A DNA stretch of 64,000 bases from the NCBI RefSeq assembly GCF_002135335.1, contig NZ_NEGC01000001.1, positions 124,001 through 188,000 of the forward strand. Reading direction: 5' to 3'. This document shows, one piece after another, positions 51,186 through 60,758 of this stretch; the first letter of the stretch is position 1; each line of letters begins with the position of its first letter. The notes beneath the pieces were generated by a model, which saw only the letters and a list, made by a program, of their open reading frames with translations, was not told the origin of the DNA and made no database searches. Made by a program: the position numbers and the translations under genes. The stretch is from Acinetobacter sp. ANC 4470 (lineage in GTDB: Bacteria > Pseudomonadota > Gammaproteobacteria > Pseudomonadales > Moraxellaceae).

Positions 51186-53711
51186 ATGAAATTCACTTAC
51201 TCCCCACTTAGTTTTGCAGTACTCGCTATTTTAAGTTCAATTTCATATGCCAGTGACGCAGTACCACAAAGCAATGAAATCAAAACTCAGCAAACTGTAG
51301 CAATGATGCCTATTGTGGTTCAAGCAGAAGATAAAGGTGATGTAGGTAAAACGGTTTATAACAAAGAAGATTTAGAAAAAACACCAAATAGCTCAAAAAA
51401 TATCACTGACTTTTTAAAAGTAAATCCAAATGTGCAATTTGATACTGGATTTAGAAGTGGCAAACAACAAGGTGAGCTGCCCCCTGCTGAAATTAGCATT
51501 AATGGCGGATTACCTTATGAAAATAAAATTCTAATTAACGGCATGAGCATCAATAATAATATCAATCCTACAAGCACAGCCACTTCTAATCATAATACTG
51601 ACATGATGGGTTCAAGTATCGCTGTTGCTGTAAATACAGACCTGTTATGTAATATTACTTTATTTGATAGCAATATTAGCGCCGAATACGGTGAATTTCT
51701 TGGTGGTGTTTTAAAAGCAGAAACTTGCAAACCCCAAACACCCGTAGGCGAATTACATGGAAGTATTAGCTACGACTACACTTCAGATGACTGGTCTCGA
51801 ATCAACCACATAAATAATGAAGAAAAAATTGCTTATGAAGAATCTGTAAGCGAAGGCATTCAGCCCGCGTTCACCAAACAAGGGCTAAGTAATACTCTTT
51901 ATGGCAATCTCACTGAAAAACTGGGGTTAAGCTTAGCCACTTCACAACGATGGTCAAAAATACCTTTAAAAACTGAACTAATTGATGTGGAAGAAAAAAA
52001 TCAAACTAGGCAATCCGATAACATCTCTTTAGAAGCCTTCTATCACCCATCTGATCGAACTCAGATAAAATTTGGGACTCAACTATTTGAAAGTAGCGGT
52101 GAATACTTCCAAAACAATGCTAAAAATTCAGACACTGAACAAAGCTCCGATAGTCAAAGTTTTTTTATTCAAATGAAAAATCAGTTCAACAGTTTTCAAC
52201 TTGAACAACAGTTAAATTATCAAACTTTAACCAGTGACCGTACTGCACCATCCAATATGTATAGCTGGTTAAACTCCGAAACAAAGAATTGGAATAAGAC
52301 TGGAACACTAGCACAAGAAGGTGGCTTTGGTGATATGGGGCAACAAGAACAAAAATCAGAATATCTAATTAAAGCTATTTTCAACCCAATTAAAAATGGC
52401 AAATTCAATAGTACATTCAAAATGGGAACTGGATATGGACATTATGAAGCGTATTGGAAACGTAATCAGAATAGTTATTGGTATGTCAGTAGTACAAATT
52501 TAAATGGTGCAAGTTGTACTGCTCCAGATGGGCATATATACGATGGCTGCGATGAAGGTGTGACCTCAGCTGGAAAATATAAGGGCCAATATGCCAAAAC
52601 CCGAACACTATATGAAGCTGGAGAAATCAACATCCGACAAGATCGTTGGCATGCTTTTCTAGAAAACAACATGCAATACGACCAATTTCTTTTTGCTAAC
52701 CTCGGCTTTCGTACCGATTATGACAGCTTAAGCCAAAATAATAATGTTGCTCCTCGTACTTCATTTAGCTACCAACCTTGGGGTGATGATACTTTTCGTA
52801 TTACGACTGGCTGGAATCGCTACTATGGCTTAAATTCATTTGCCAATGAATTACAAGATCAAAAACGACTATTACAAACAACTGAAACCAGAACTTCTGT
52901 CAATGGAATTTGGAAAGAAACCGATGGTTCTCGTTATAGTCGTATGCTCGTACGCTCACAACTAGATACCCCTTACAGTAATGAAACCGTATTCGCAATT
53001 AATGGCAAATATGCAAATATCGACTGGTTACTGAAATGGGTTAATCGAGAAAATAAAGATCAAATTCGCAAAACCGTAGACAGTACCATTAACAAACCCA
53101 ATAGTAATAGCACTTATAATGTATACAGCTATGATAATTCAGGTTTTTCAAAGTCTGACATCTACACACTTTCGCTAACGAATAGTGAGCCCCTACTCTT
53201 TAAAAATAGCTTACACAAACTTACTTTAGCAGCGGACTACACAAACACTATCCGCAACTTTTCATCTTATGATGATGCCTACGAAGATCCAAATGAGCTA
53301 ATTTATTATGATGGAAAACTCATAGAAAGCGCTAGCCGCCCTGCAGATAATTTCAATACCCCATGGACCATCCGAGCTGGTTGGGATATTACATTTGAAA
53401 ATACCCCTTTACGCATTAACAATCTTTTTAGCTTACGTAGCCATTATGAAAAAATGAAAGTTAAGTCCAATGGTTATACCGATGAAAATGGCACCAAATA
53501 CGATAGTTATTCTCCAGAAAAAAATCCTAGCTCATTTAATTGGGATATCCGAACAACCTACCCAATAATGCTTGGAAATAATTACCAAGGCATTTTAGGC
53601 TTAACCATAAACAATGTGACAAACAAACATAATACTTACATAGATGATAAGGGTAATAGTAATTCTGAAATCGGTCGCCAATTTATTGCTGACATTAGCT
53701 TCAAATTCTAG
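51186..53711 (+). CDS. TonB-dependent outer-membrane receptor
   Basis: This 841-aa receptor imports a ligand, perhaps an iron chelate, across the outer membrane using TonB energy. It has a signal peptide ending near ISYASDA, a TonB-box-like stretch (MMPIVVQAE), a plug domain (about 50-190; ISINGGLPYENKILINGM, SAEYGEFLGGVLK), and a 22-strand barrel ending in ADISFKF with a terminal Phe. Loop 'CTAPDGHIYDGC' could carry a disulfide. The ATG at 51186 starts the signal peptide; earlier in-frame starts add a hydrophobic stretch. Ligand is unknown. Confidence 0.9.
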   Translation: MKFTYSPLSFAVLAILSSISYASDAVPQSNEIKTQQTVAMMPIVVQAEDKGDVGKTVYNKEDLEKTPNSSKNITDFLKVNPNVQFDTGFRSGKQQGELPPAEISINGGLPYENKILINGMSINNNINPTSTATSNHNTDMMGSSIAVAVNTDLLCNITLFDSNISAEYGEFLGGVLKAETCKPQTPVGELHGSISYDYTSDDWSRINHINNEEKIAYEESVSEGIQPAFTKQGLSNTLYGNLTEKLGLSLATSQRWSKIPLKTELIDVEEKNQTRQSDNISLEAFYHPSDRTQIKFGTQLFESSGEYFQNNAKNSDTEQSSDSQSFFIQMKNQFNSFQLEQQLNYQTLTSDRTAPSNMYSWLNSETKNWNKTGTLAQEGGFGDMGQQEQKSEYLIKAIFNPIKNGKFNSTFKMGTGYGHYEAYWKRNQNSYWYVSSTNLNGASCTAPDGHIYDGCDEGVTSAGKYKGQYAKTRTLYEAGEINIRQDRWHAFLENNMQYDQFLFANLGFRTDYDSLSQNNNVAPRTSFSYQPWGDDTFRITTGWNRYYGLNSFANELQDQKRLLQTTETRTSVNGIWKETDGSRYSRMLVRSQLDTPYSNETVFAINGKYANIDWLLKWVNRENKDQIRKTVDSTINKPNSNSTYNVYSYDNSGFSKSDIYTLSLTNSEPLLFKNSLHKLTLAADYTNTIRNFSSYDDAYEDPNELIYYDGKLIESASRPADNFNTPWTIRAGWDITFENTPLRINNLFSLRSHYEKMKVKSNGYTDENGTKYDSYSPEKNPSSFNWDIRTTYPIMLGNNYQGILGLTINNVTNKHNTYIDDKGNSNSEIGRQFIADISFKF

Positions 53712-53731
53712 TTTTTAAAAGTTTAACCCCT

Positions 53732-53754
53732 GAGCACTTCGGTGCTCTTTTTTT
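53732..53754 (+). terminator. Terminator of the TonB-dependent receptor gene
   Basis: GAGCAC, a 4-base TTCG loop, and GTGCTC are followed by seven T residues. Confidence 0.85.
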
Positions 53755-54091
53755 ATGTCAATTTTCTAGTTAAGCCCACTCAATTCATATAAATACCACG
53801 CCAGTCATGCTGAAAAAGCTTTTCTTGTTTTAATCATTCTCCTTGCCTTTACTCTACATACATATATTGTCAGTAAAGATATGAACCCTCAAAAAATTCA
53901 CACTTAGCAACACCACCTCAAAATCAAGTCCCAAAATATCAAGCACCAGACCATTAAACAGCGGTTTGATCTATTATTTTCTGATCATCTGGTTTTCTTA
54001 TTAAATTTAGTAATAAATCAAAAAAAACGATTTATGTGAATATTCACCTAATTAACAATTAAAATAACTCTTTCCTCTTATTTACGACACT
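53755..54091. other. Gene-free interval
   Basis: A stretch near 53797-53907 reads as a hydrophobic segment (FLVLIILLAFTLHTYIVSK) on the plus strand, but has no start codon or ribosome-binding site. I see nothing else. Confidence 0.25.
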
Positions 54092-55516
54092 ATGCAATCT
54101 CCTATTCAACCTTCGCAGTCTTCAACTACTGAGGGGCAAACGAGCTCGTTAAAAAGAGCAATGACCAAGCGTCATCTCATTATGCTCTCCCTTGGTGGTG
54201 CAATTGGTACCGGTTTATTTCTGGGTTCCGGTGAAGTCATTGCACAAGCAGGTCCCCTTGGTGCAGTTATTGCCTATATTATTGGTGGTTTAATTGCCTA
54301 TATGGTCATGCTTTGCTTAGGTGAGCTTGCAGTACATTTACCTGTCTCAGGCTCTTTTGGCGCATTTGCATCAAATTATATTGGTCCCGGCACAGGTTAT
54401 ATGGTGTCTTGGATGTATTGGCTAGGTTGGTCAGCGACTTTAGGAACAGAATTTACTGCAGCTGCATTACTGATGCAGGAATGGTTTCCAACCATTTCTA
54501 TTTGGATATGGACACTAATTTTTGCCAGTGGTGTATTGCTGTCTAATTTAAGTTCAACCCGAACTTTTGCCGAATCTGAATTTTGGCTTTCCATGATTAA
54601 GGTTGCAACTGTTCTTATTTTCATTATTTTAGGTTTTGGGGCTATTTTCGGTTTTATTCCTTTCCAAGGTTATGAATCGGCACCTTTATTTGAAAATTTA
54701 ACTGAACATGGTTGGTTACCAAACGGTATATTTCCTATTTTTGCTACCATGCTGATTGTGAATTTTGCCTTTAATGGCACAGAAATGATTGGGATTGCAG
54801 CAGGTGAAACTCAAAATCCAGAGCAAAATGTACCCAAAGCCATTCATGCTGCTGTTTGGCGTTTAATCATTTTCTTTGTCGGCACGATTATTGTTATTAG
54901 CTCTCTGCTACCTTATCAAGATGCAGGTCTTAACGCTACTCATGGTTTAAGTAGCAGTCCATTTGTATCCGTTTTTAATTTCATGGGTATTCCCTATGCT
55001 CAAGATATTATGCGTTTTGTGATTATTACCGCATTACTTTCCACAGCTAACTCAGGGCTTTATGCTGCATCTCGTATGATGTGGGCATTATCAGATCAAA
55101 AACAACTGCCCAAAGTTTTTTCTAAAGTCAGTCAATCAGGTATTCCTGTCGTTGCTGTGCTGGTTACCATGATCGGTGGTTTACCCGGTTTGCTTTCAGA
55201 ACAATTTGGTGCCGATGTGATCTTTAAAAACTTACTTGGCGTTGCTGCATTCACCATGGTCATTGTTTGGATGAGTATCTGTTGGAGTCAGTTTAACTTC
55301 CGTCGCCAGTGGCTCAAACAAGGTCATCGTGTTTCAGAACTTAAATTCCGTACTCCTTGGTTCCCATTAGTCCCCATCCTCGGTTTTATTTGCTGCACCG
55401 CAACGGGTTTAAGTATGGCTGCGGACCCTGAAATGATCTCAGGCTTTATTGGTTGTCTACTTTTTATGGCAGCTTGTTATGCCAGTTACTATTGGCTATA
55501 TCATAATAAAAATTAG
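54092..55516 (+). CDS. Amino-acid permease, APC family (paralogue 1)
   Basis: This 474-aa carrier has twelve predicted membrane helices. The amino-acid transporter signature is at about 30-60: LSLGGAIGTGLFLGSGEVIA. Later blocks TEFTAAALLMQEWFP, FAFNGTEMIGIAAGET and STANSGLYAASRM are typical of the basic/neutral amino-acid branch (RocE/GabP-like). The substrate cannot be told. The next permease gene, 342 bases away, is a close paralogue, and a tRNA-Glu lies between them. Confidence 0.88.
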   Translation: MQSPIQPSQSSTTEGQTSSLKRAMTKRHLIMLSLGGAIGTGLFLGSGEVIAQAGPLGAVIAYIIGGLIAYMVMLCLGELAVHLPVSGSFGAFASNYIGPGTGYMVSWMYWLGWSATLGTEFTAAALLMQEWFPTISIWIWTLIFASGVLLSNLSSTRTFAESEFWLSMIKVATVLIFIILGFGAIFGFIPFQGYESAPLFENLTEHGWLPNGIFPIFATMLIVNFAFNGTEMIGIAAGETQNPEQNVPKAIHAAVWRLIIFFVGTIIVISSLLPYQDAGLNATHGLSSSPFVSVFNFMGIPYAQDIMRFVIITALLSTANSGLYAASRMMWALSDQKQLPKVFSKVSQSGIPVVAVLVTMIGGLPGLLSEQFGADVIFKNLLGVAAFTMVIVWMSICWSQFNFRRQWLKQGHRVSELKFRTPWFPLVPILGFICCTATGLSMAADPEMISGFIGCLLFMAACYASYYWLYHNKN

Positions 55517-55538
55517 CCTTTGATTACCATATGTATGA

Positions 55539-55562
55539 AGCGCAGTTTAAACTGCGCTTTTC
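55539..55562 (+). terminator. Terminator of permease 1
   Basis: AAGCGCAGTT is fully complementary to AACTGCGCTT, followed by T residues. Confidence 0.75.
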
Positions 55563-55626
55563 CATTTTGAATTTGTTACTTTTTATGCAATCAATTTAAT
55601 ATTCTAAAAATAATGCAATTACAGGT

Positions 55627-55655
55627 TTGACAGCCTCAGTAAAAATCCATAATAT
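55627..55655 (+). promoter_or_regulatory. Promoter of tRNA-Glu copy 2
   Basis: A perfect TTGACA lies 17 bases from TAATAT, 17 bases before the tRNA. Confidence 0.8.
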
Positions 55656-55672
55656 ACGCATCACCTCATAAC

Positions 55673-55748
55673 GACCCTATCGTCTAGAGGCCTAGGACAT
55701 CGCCCTTTCACGGCGGTAACCGGGGTTCGAATCCCCGTAGGGTCGCCA
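55673..55748 (+). tRNA. tRNA-Glu (TTC), copy 2
   Basis: This 76-nt tRNA has acceptor stem GACCCTA with TAGGGTC, anticodon TTC and encoded CCA. It is identical to copies 3 and 4. Confidence 0.97.
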
Positions 55749-55858
55749 TATATCGTGCTATACGATCATTCAAGCTGCAACATTTATCATTATTACATTG
55801 CAGATTCGTAGTTTTTCACTACAATAGCTCGCTTCATTTATATGTTTCCTTTTCTTTT

Positions 55859-57277
55859 ATGCAGCCATCTCATACTCCGAATGATGCTTCGCATCAGGGC
55901 AATTCTGCGCCATTAAAACGCGCTATGAGTACTCGACACTTGGTCATGATTTCGCTTGGTGGCGCAATCGGGACAGGGTTATTTTTAGGTTCGGGTGAAG
56001 TCATTGCACAAACGGGGCCTGTGGGTGCCATTTTTTCTTATATTTTAGGCGGTTTAATTGCCTACGCTGTGATGCTGTGCTTAGGCGAGCTTGCTGTGCA
56101 TATGCCTGAATCGGGCTCTTTTGGTAACTATGCACAAAAATTCATTGGCCCAGGTACGGGTTATATGATTACTTGGTTGTATTGGCTCACATGGACTGCC
56201 ACCCTCGGGACTGAATTTACTGCTGCGGCTTTGCTGATGCAGGAATGGTTTCCTCAAATTTCAGTCTGGATTTGGACGATTGTTTTTGCCGCAATTGTTT
56301 TTGGACTGAATATGACATCAACCAAAATGTTTGCTGAATCTGAATTTTGGCTGTCTTTAGTTAAAGTTGTGACTGTGATTGTCTTCATTATTTTAGGTCT
56401 TTTGGCAGTTTTTGGCATACTCTCTTTCCAAGGCTACTCATCTGCGCCTTTATTTAGTAATCTCACAGCTCAAGGTTGGTTCCCTCAAGGTTTATTCCCT
56501 ATTTTTGCCACCATGCTAATTGTGAATTTTGCTTTCTCAGGTACAGAATTAATTGGTGTTGCTGCTGGTGAAACCAAAGATCCAGCCAAGAATGTACCTA
56601 AAGCTATTAATGCTGCTATTTGGCGACTTTTAATCTTCTTTGTCGGAACTATCGTCGTTATTAGTGCACTATTGCCGCATCAAATGGCAGGCTTAAATGC
56701 TGAAGGCGTAAGTAACAGCCCATTCGTGACTGTATTTACTTATATTGGTATTCCATATGCAGAAGATATTATTCGCTTTGTGATTATCACTGCGCTGTTA
56801 TCTGCAGCGAACTCTGGCTTATATGCTGCTTCGCGTATGATGTGGTCTTTATCTGATAAAAAACAATTACCTGCTGTTTTTTCTAAAGTAAATCATCGTG
56901 GTATTCCATTTATTGCCATTATTGTCACCATGCTTGGTGCGCTTCCGGGCTTATTATCAGAACAATTTGCACCTGAAACAATCTTCAAAAACTTACTGGG
57001 TGTAGCTGCATTTACCATGGTGATTGTGTGGATGAGCATTTGCTTAAGCCAATTCAATTTTCGTCGTCAGTGGTATAAAACAGGTCATACAGCTAAAGAA
57101 TTGGGCTTTGCTGCGCCATTATTCCCAATCTTACCCATTCTTGGTTTTGTATTCTGTTTTATTACGGGTATTAGTATGGCGACTGACCCCGAAATGTTAC
57201 CAGGCTTTATTGGTTGTTTGATCTTTATCGCAGGTTGTTATCTCAGTTATTATATTTTCTATCGAAAGCAAAACTAA
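55859..57277 (+). CDS. Amino-acid permease, APC family (paralogue 2)
   Basis: This 472-aa twelve-helix carrier follows paralogue 1 closely in every block: ISLGGAIGTGLFLGSGEVIA, TEFTAAALLMQEWFP, FAFSGTELIGVAAGET, AANSGLYAASRM and the final FIGCL region. Differences cluster in the N-terminal tail, some loops and TM faces (for example EMIGIAAGETQN against ELIGVAAGETKD), so the pair may differ in substrate or regulation. It was made by an older duplication and has its own terminator. Substrate unknown. Confidence 0.88.
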   Translation: MQPSHTPNDASHQGNSAPLKRAMSTRHLVMISLGGAIGTGLFLGSGEVIAQTGPVGAIFSYILGGLIAYAVMLCLGELAVHMPESGSFGNYAQKFIGPGTGYMITWLYWLTWTATLGTEFTAAALLMQEWFPQISVWIWTIVFAAIVFGLNMTSTKMFAESEFWLSLVKVVTVIVFIILGLLAVFGILSFQGYSSAPLFSNLTAQGWFPQGLFPIFATMLIVNFAFSGTELIGVAAGETKDPAKNVPKAINAAIWRLLIFFVGTIVVISALLPHQMAGLNAEGVSNSPFVTVFTYIGIPYAEDIIRFVIITALLSAANSGLYAASRMMWSLSDKKQLPAVFSKVNHRGIPFIAIIVTMLGALPGLLSEQFAPETIFKNLLGVAAFTMVIVWMSICLSQFNFRRQWYKTGHTAKELGFAAPLFPILPILGFVFCFITGISMATDPEMLPGFIGCLIFIAGCYLSYYIFYRKQN

Positions 57278-57282
57278 CACAG

Positions 57283-57312
57283 AAAAAGAGTGGTCAAGTA
57301 CCACTCTTTTTT
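57283..57312 (+). terminator. Terminator of permease 2
   Basis: AAAAAGAGTGG pairs with CCACTCTTTTT around a 7-nt loop. Confidence 0.85.
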
Positions 57313-57356
57313 AAGCTAAATACAGACAATGTCCTCTATAAAAAATCTGACCCTGT

Positions 57357-58399
57357 ATGAAAATCATTTTTATTCACGGCATGAATCAACAAAATTATGA
57401 TGAAAATGCTTTAAAACAACATTGGTTAAATGTATTTAAAACTGGCTTGAGTCATGCAGAGCAAAATATCGAGCTTAAATCACTGGATATTAAATTACCC
57501 TTTTATGGCGACTTACTGACCAAACATCAGCTATACAACATTTTAGATTTAGCCATACTGCTACCTAAATCACTTTTGCATTTACATCTCCCCTTTCACC
57601 TCAGGCATCACACGTCTATTGTTCAAGAACGTAGTCCGTGTACACTCCCTTGCCCTGTTTCAATCCTGAGCAATCTGAATCGCTTACCCAGCGTTTATCC
57701 GTCATTTCAGCGTTAACCAAAGACCATGCTTTTAGAGAATTAAGTATGTTCCTCAATCACTACCCAAAACTACACGAAACACTGATGCATAAATTTTTAA
57801 TTGGAACCTATTTGTACTTGTCCAACCCAGACTTTATGCATGAAGTTCACCAAAGGATTATGTTCCACATTCACCCCACCAAAGATCATATTATTGTGGC
57901 TCATTCACTAGGTACAGTCATTGCCTATAACTTACTGCATCAATTTACCAACTTTAGAGTGCATCGTTTTATTACGCTAGGTTCGCCGCTGGCATTTAAG
58001 GTGATTCAAGAAAAACTGAACTTACCTATTTCTCGTCCACCTCAGCTGCATGGTGATTGGTTTAATTTTTATTCGCCCGATGATTTTTTAACAACTTTCC
58101 CTCTATCCGAAGCACCTTTTAATTTCAAACCACCGATTATTAATCAAGCAATTACCACGCTTATTCACAATCCACATCAAATTACCGGTTATTTACAACA
58201 CCCAGCTGTCATCAAAAGCATTGTGGATGCCTTGTTGCTTAAAAAACAAACCAAATCAAAGTATATTTCACATATTTGTTTTATTTTTATTCACTTAACT
58301 CTATTTTCAAAGATTATCCTCGAAAAAAGTTTGACAGCTTTTCATATCCACCCTATTATACGCCCACCTCTGAAACGACCCTATCGTCTAGAGGCCTAG
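57357..58399 (+). pseudogene. Alpha/beta hydrolase gene with frameshift
   Basis: The first frame (57357-57716) starts well, MKIIFIHGMNQQNYDENAL, as in a family of alpha/beta hydrolases, and loses sense near 57640. The second frame, open only from 57635 after a TAG, continues CFNPEQSESLTQRLSVISAL, then the nucleophile elbow VAHSLGTVIAY and FITLGSPLAF. A one-base loss near 57640-57660 explains the break. The second frame then runs past the likely end (KSIVDALLLKKQTK) across a tRNA promoter and stops inside tRNA-Glu, so its tail is not native. Function would be an esterase or acyl hydrolase. Confidence 0.7.
58331..58359 (+). promoter_or_regulatory. Promoter of tRNA-Glu copies 3 and 4
   Basis: TTGACA and TATTAT are 17 bases apart, 17 bases before the tRNA, with an A-rich stretch upstream. 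Confidence 0.8.
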
Positions 58400-58452
58400 G
58401 ACATCGCCCTTTCACGGCGGTAACCGGGGTTCGAATCCCCGTAGGGTCGCCA
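58377..58452 (+). tRNA. tRNA-Glu (TTC), copy 3
   Basis: This 76-nt tRNA is identical to copy 2, with anticodon TTC and encoded CCA. It shares a promoter with copy 4, 42 bases downstream. Confidence 0.97.
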
Positions 58453-58494
58453 TTTAATTTATGGTTTTGTTTTCAGAAGTATGCCTCATCTATT

Positions 58495-58570
58495 GACCCT
58501 ATCGTCTAGAGGCCTAGGACATCGCCCTTTCACGGCGGTAACCGGGGTTCGAATCCCCGTAGGGTCGCCA
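58495..58570 (+). tRNA. tRNA-Glu (TTC), copy 4
   Basis: This 76-nt tRNA is identical to copies 2 and 3. It has no promoter of its own and is followed by a terminator. Confidence 0.97.
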
Positions 58571-58593
58571 CATTCGAGATTGAAAAATCTCAT

Positions 58594-58625
58594 AAAAAAG
58601 CCTGATTATTAATCGGGCTTTTTTA
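58594..58625 (+). terminator. Terminator of the tRNA-Glu pair
   Basis: AAAAAGCCTGATTA pairs with TAATCGGGCTTTTT (one T-G). Confidence 0.85.
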
Positions 58626-58699
58626 TTTTTAGCAGAATCATATTCAAAATAACTTTCTATTTTATACTCAAGTACGACAAAACAATAAATTATTACTCT

Positions 58700-59407
58700 A
58701 TGCACATTCGTCTATTTCATAAAACCAATTCACGCTTTCAGCGTATCCTCTGGTTATTAGAAGAATTAAAACTCGATTATGAATTGATTTTTTGCGAGGA
58801 CAATCTATCAAATCAAAGCTTAGATCCGATTAAACATCCTCACCTACTCGCTAAATGTCCAACTGTGCAAATTTATGAAAATGATGGTTCAGATGTCATT
58901 ACCCCTGCTGAAACAGCCTCAATTTCAGACTATCTAAGCTATTTATTTAATGATTTAGGCATAGCTCAGCTTAGTCATCAAGAAATACAGTTCTATTATT
59001 ATTGGAAAAATTTTGCTGAAGCGACATTTATGCCTGATTTAGCACTCAAACAAATTTTTGCTGCAATTGTGGCAAAAACACCTTGGGCAGTACGTTTTGT
59101 CAGTCAATTGCTAAAGTTTGGATTTGATCAAGGTTATTTAAATCATACCTTGAATCAACATATGCACATGATTGATGAACATCTAAAAACCCACAACTAT
59201 GTCGCAGGTCATCAGTTCAGCATTGCAGATCTATTATTATGGTTTCCACTATTGGCTTGCACGCAATCCAACCCAGCATTTGAATCCTTACAGCATATCC
59301 AGCGTTACTTATTACACATCCAAAGCAGACCTGCCTTTCAACGTGCATTAGAGAAAGGACAATGGTCTGCTTCAACATTTCAATCGTATTGGTCTAAAGC
59401 GTGGTAA
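58700..59407 (+). CDS. Glutathione S-transferase family protein
   Basis: This 235-aa protein has an N-terminal thioredoxin-like domain (about 1-85: LFHKTNSRFQRILWLLEEL, then the cis-Pro and Ser region KCPTVQIYEN and TPAETASISDYL), and an all-helical C-terminal domain with AGHQFSIADLLLWFPL, the conserved N-capping box of GSTs. The likely role is conjugation or reduction with glutathione; the substrate is unknown. It ends 6 bases before the convergent oxidoreductase gene ends. Confidence 0.88.
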   Translation: MHIRLFHKTNSRFQRILWLLEELKLDYELIFCEDNLSNQSLDPIKHPHLLAKCPTVQIYENDGSDVITPAETASISDYLSYLFNDLGIAQLSHQEIQFYYYWKNFAEATFMPDLALKQIFAAIVAKTPWAVRFVSQLLKFGFDQGYLNHTLNQHMHMIDEHLKTHNYVAGHQFSIADLLLWFPLLACTQSNPAFESLQHIQRYLLHIQSRPAFQRALEKGQWSASTFQSYWSKAW

Positions 59408-59413
59408 TCAATC

Positions 59414-60658
59414 CTATGCACTACGACGTGAATTGACCCGACCTTTAATCATGGCAGTAATATTGCCTTTGGCATATTTAAAGAACACTTTGAGTGGTGA
59501 CAATTTAGGATTTGGACGTTTGCCCTGCGCAATGTCTTTAAACTGCGCGGCATACCAGATAATTTCCATAATCGCCATTTTATCGACCATAGGAATACCT
59601 GTTCTAATATTATTGACTGCGTAACGTACATCCTGCCCAGCAATCAAACGATCGGTTACATCCGTTTCGACTGCCAAAGGACGTGCAATACCAATAAATT
59701 CACAAGCACCACTGTCTAAGGCTGCATTCATCCCTTCCACGGTACGGAAACCACCCGTTACCATTAAATGGCATTTTACTTCTTTGCGAATGTTCTCTGC
59801 AAAATCGAGGAAATATGCTTCACGGGCAATGGTACTGACTTTACGTTTATCTGCTTTCGCCCCAGCCATTGCCGGTGCTTCATAAGTTCCGCCTGAAATC
59901 TCAATTAAATCAATACCCGCTTCATCAATGGCTTTAAAGACGCTAATGACTTCTTCTTCAGTAATACCACCACGCTGAAAATCTGCTGAATTTAATTTTA
60001 CTGAAATAATAAATTGCTCTGAAGTCGCTGCGCGTACGGCTTGATAAATTTCCAATAAGAAGCGCATACGATTTTCAATTGAACCCCCCCATTGGTCTTG
60101 GCGTTTATTGGTCAATGGCGATAAAAATTGACTGATCAGATAACCATGTGCGCCATGTAACTGCACGCCTTCAAAGCCTGCTTTTTCACAAATTTGTGCC
60201 GATGTTGCAAAGCGCTGAATAATGTCCAGAATTTCATCTTCACGTAATTCACGCGGTGTACCAAAAGTTGTCGCAAGCATTGGGCTAAAAGGCACAGCCG
60301 AAGGTGCAACGGTTTCTTTATTGAGTCCTTTTGGACACTGACGACCTGGATGCGACAATTGAATCAATTGCACCATGTCATATTGCTTACCAATCGCTGC
60401 CCAGCGTTGCAATTGAGCGAGATCACGCTCTGATTCAACCACCACAACGCCCGGTTCATTTTTGGCACGAAAGTCCACCATCACATTGCCAGTAATCGCA
60501 CAACCTAAGCCGCCTTTTGCCCACGCTTCATATAACCCCCAATGTAATTGGCTAGGTTGACCTTCATAATTGGCTAAGGCTTCACTCATCGCACCCTTAA
60601 TAATGCGATTTTTAAAGGTGATATTTCGAATACTGGCTGCTTCAGCAAGATGACTCAT
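59414..60658 (-). CDS. NADH:flavin oxidoreductase, Old Yellow Enzyme family
   Basis: This 414-aa FMN-binding TIM-barrel protein starts at the second ATG (60658), which lies seven bases after AGGG; the first ATG nearly touches that site. Visible blocks are FKNRIIKGAMSEALA, LIQLSHPGRQ, GVQLHGAHGYLISQFLSP and DQWGGSIENRMRF, which match the 2,4-dienoyl-CoA reductase/Oye branch, then VTGGFRTVEGMNAAL and EFIGIARPLA for FMN phosphate. It lacks the iron-sulfur and NADPH domains of FadH. Likely acts on alpha,beta-unsaturated carbonyls. Confidence 0.88.
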   Translation of the reverse strand: MSHLAEAASIRNITFKNRIIKGAMSEALANYEGQPSQLHWGLYEAWAKGGLGCAITGNVMVDFRAKNEPGVVVVESERDLAQLQRWAAIGKQYDMVQLIQLSHPGRQCPKGLNKETVAPSAVPFSPMLATTFGTPRELREDEILDIIQRFATSAQICEKAGFEGVQLHGAHGYLISQFLSPLTNKRQDQWGGSIENRMRFLLEIYQAVRAATSEQFIISVKLNSADFQRGGITEEEVISVFKAIDEAGIDLIEISGGTYEAPAMAGAKADKRKVSTIAREAYFLDFAENIRKEVKCHLMVTGGFRTVEGMNAALDSGACEFIGIARPLAVETDVTDRLIAGQDVRYAVNNIRTGIPMVDKMAIMEIIWYAAQFKDIAQGKRPNPKLSPLKVFFKYAKGNITAMIKGRVNSRRSA

Positions 60659-60758
60659 ATTCATACCCTAATTTATTTGTCGTTATGTAGAGCTAAAACT
60701 CTAAACTTTTTATATTATTCGTCAATGATTATTCTGACAATATGACTTGTCAGTAAAT

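Noticed and set aside
53797..53907. Possible small membrane protein in the gap after the TonB receptor
   Set aside because: The hydrophobic frame has no start codon or ribosome-binding site and follows a terminator directly.
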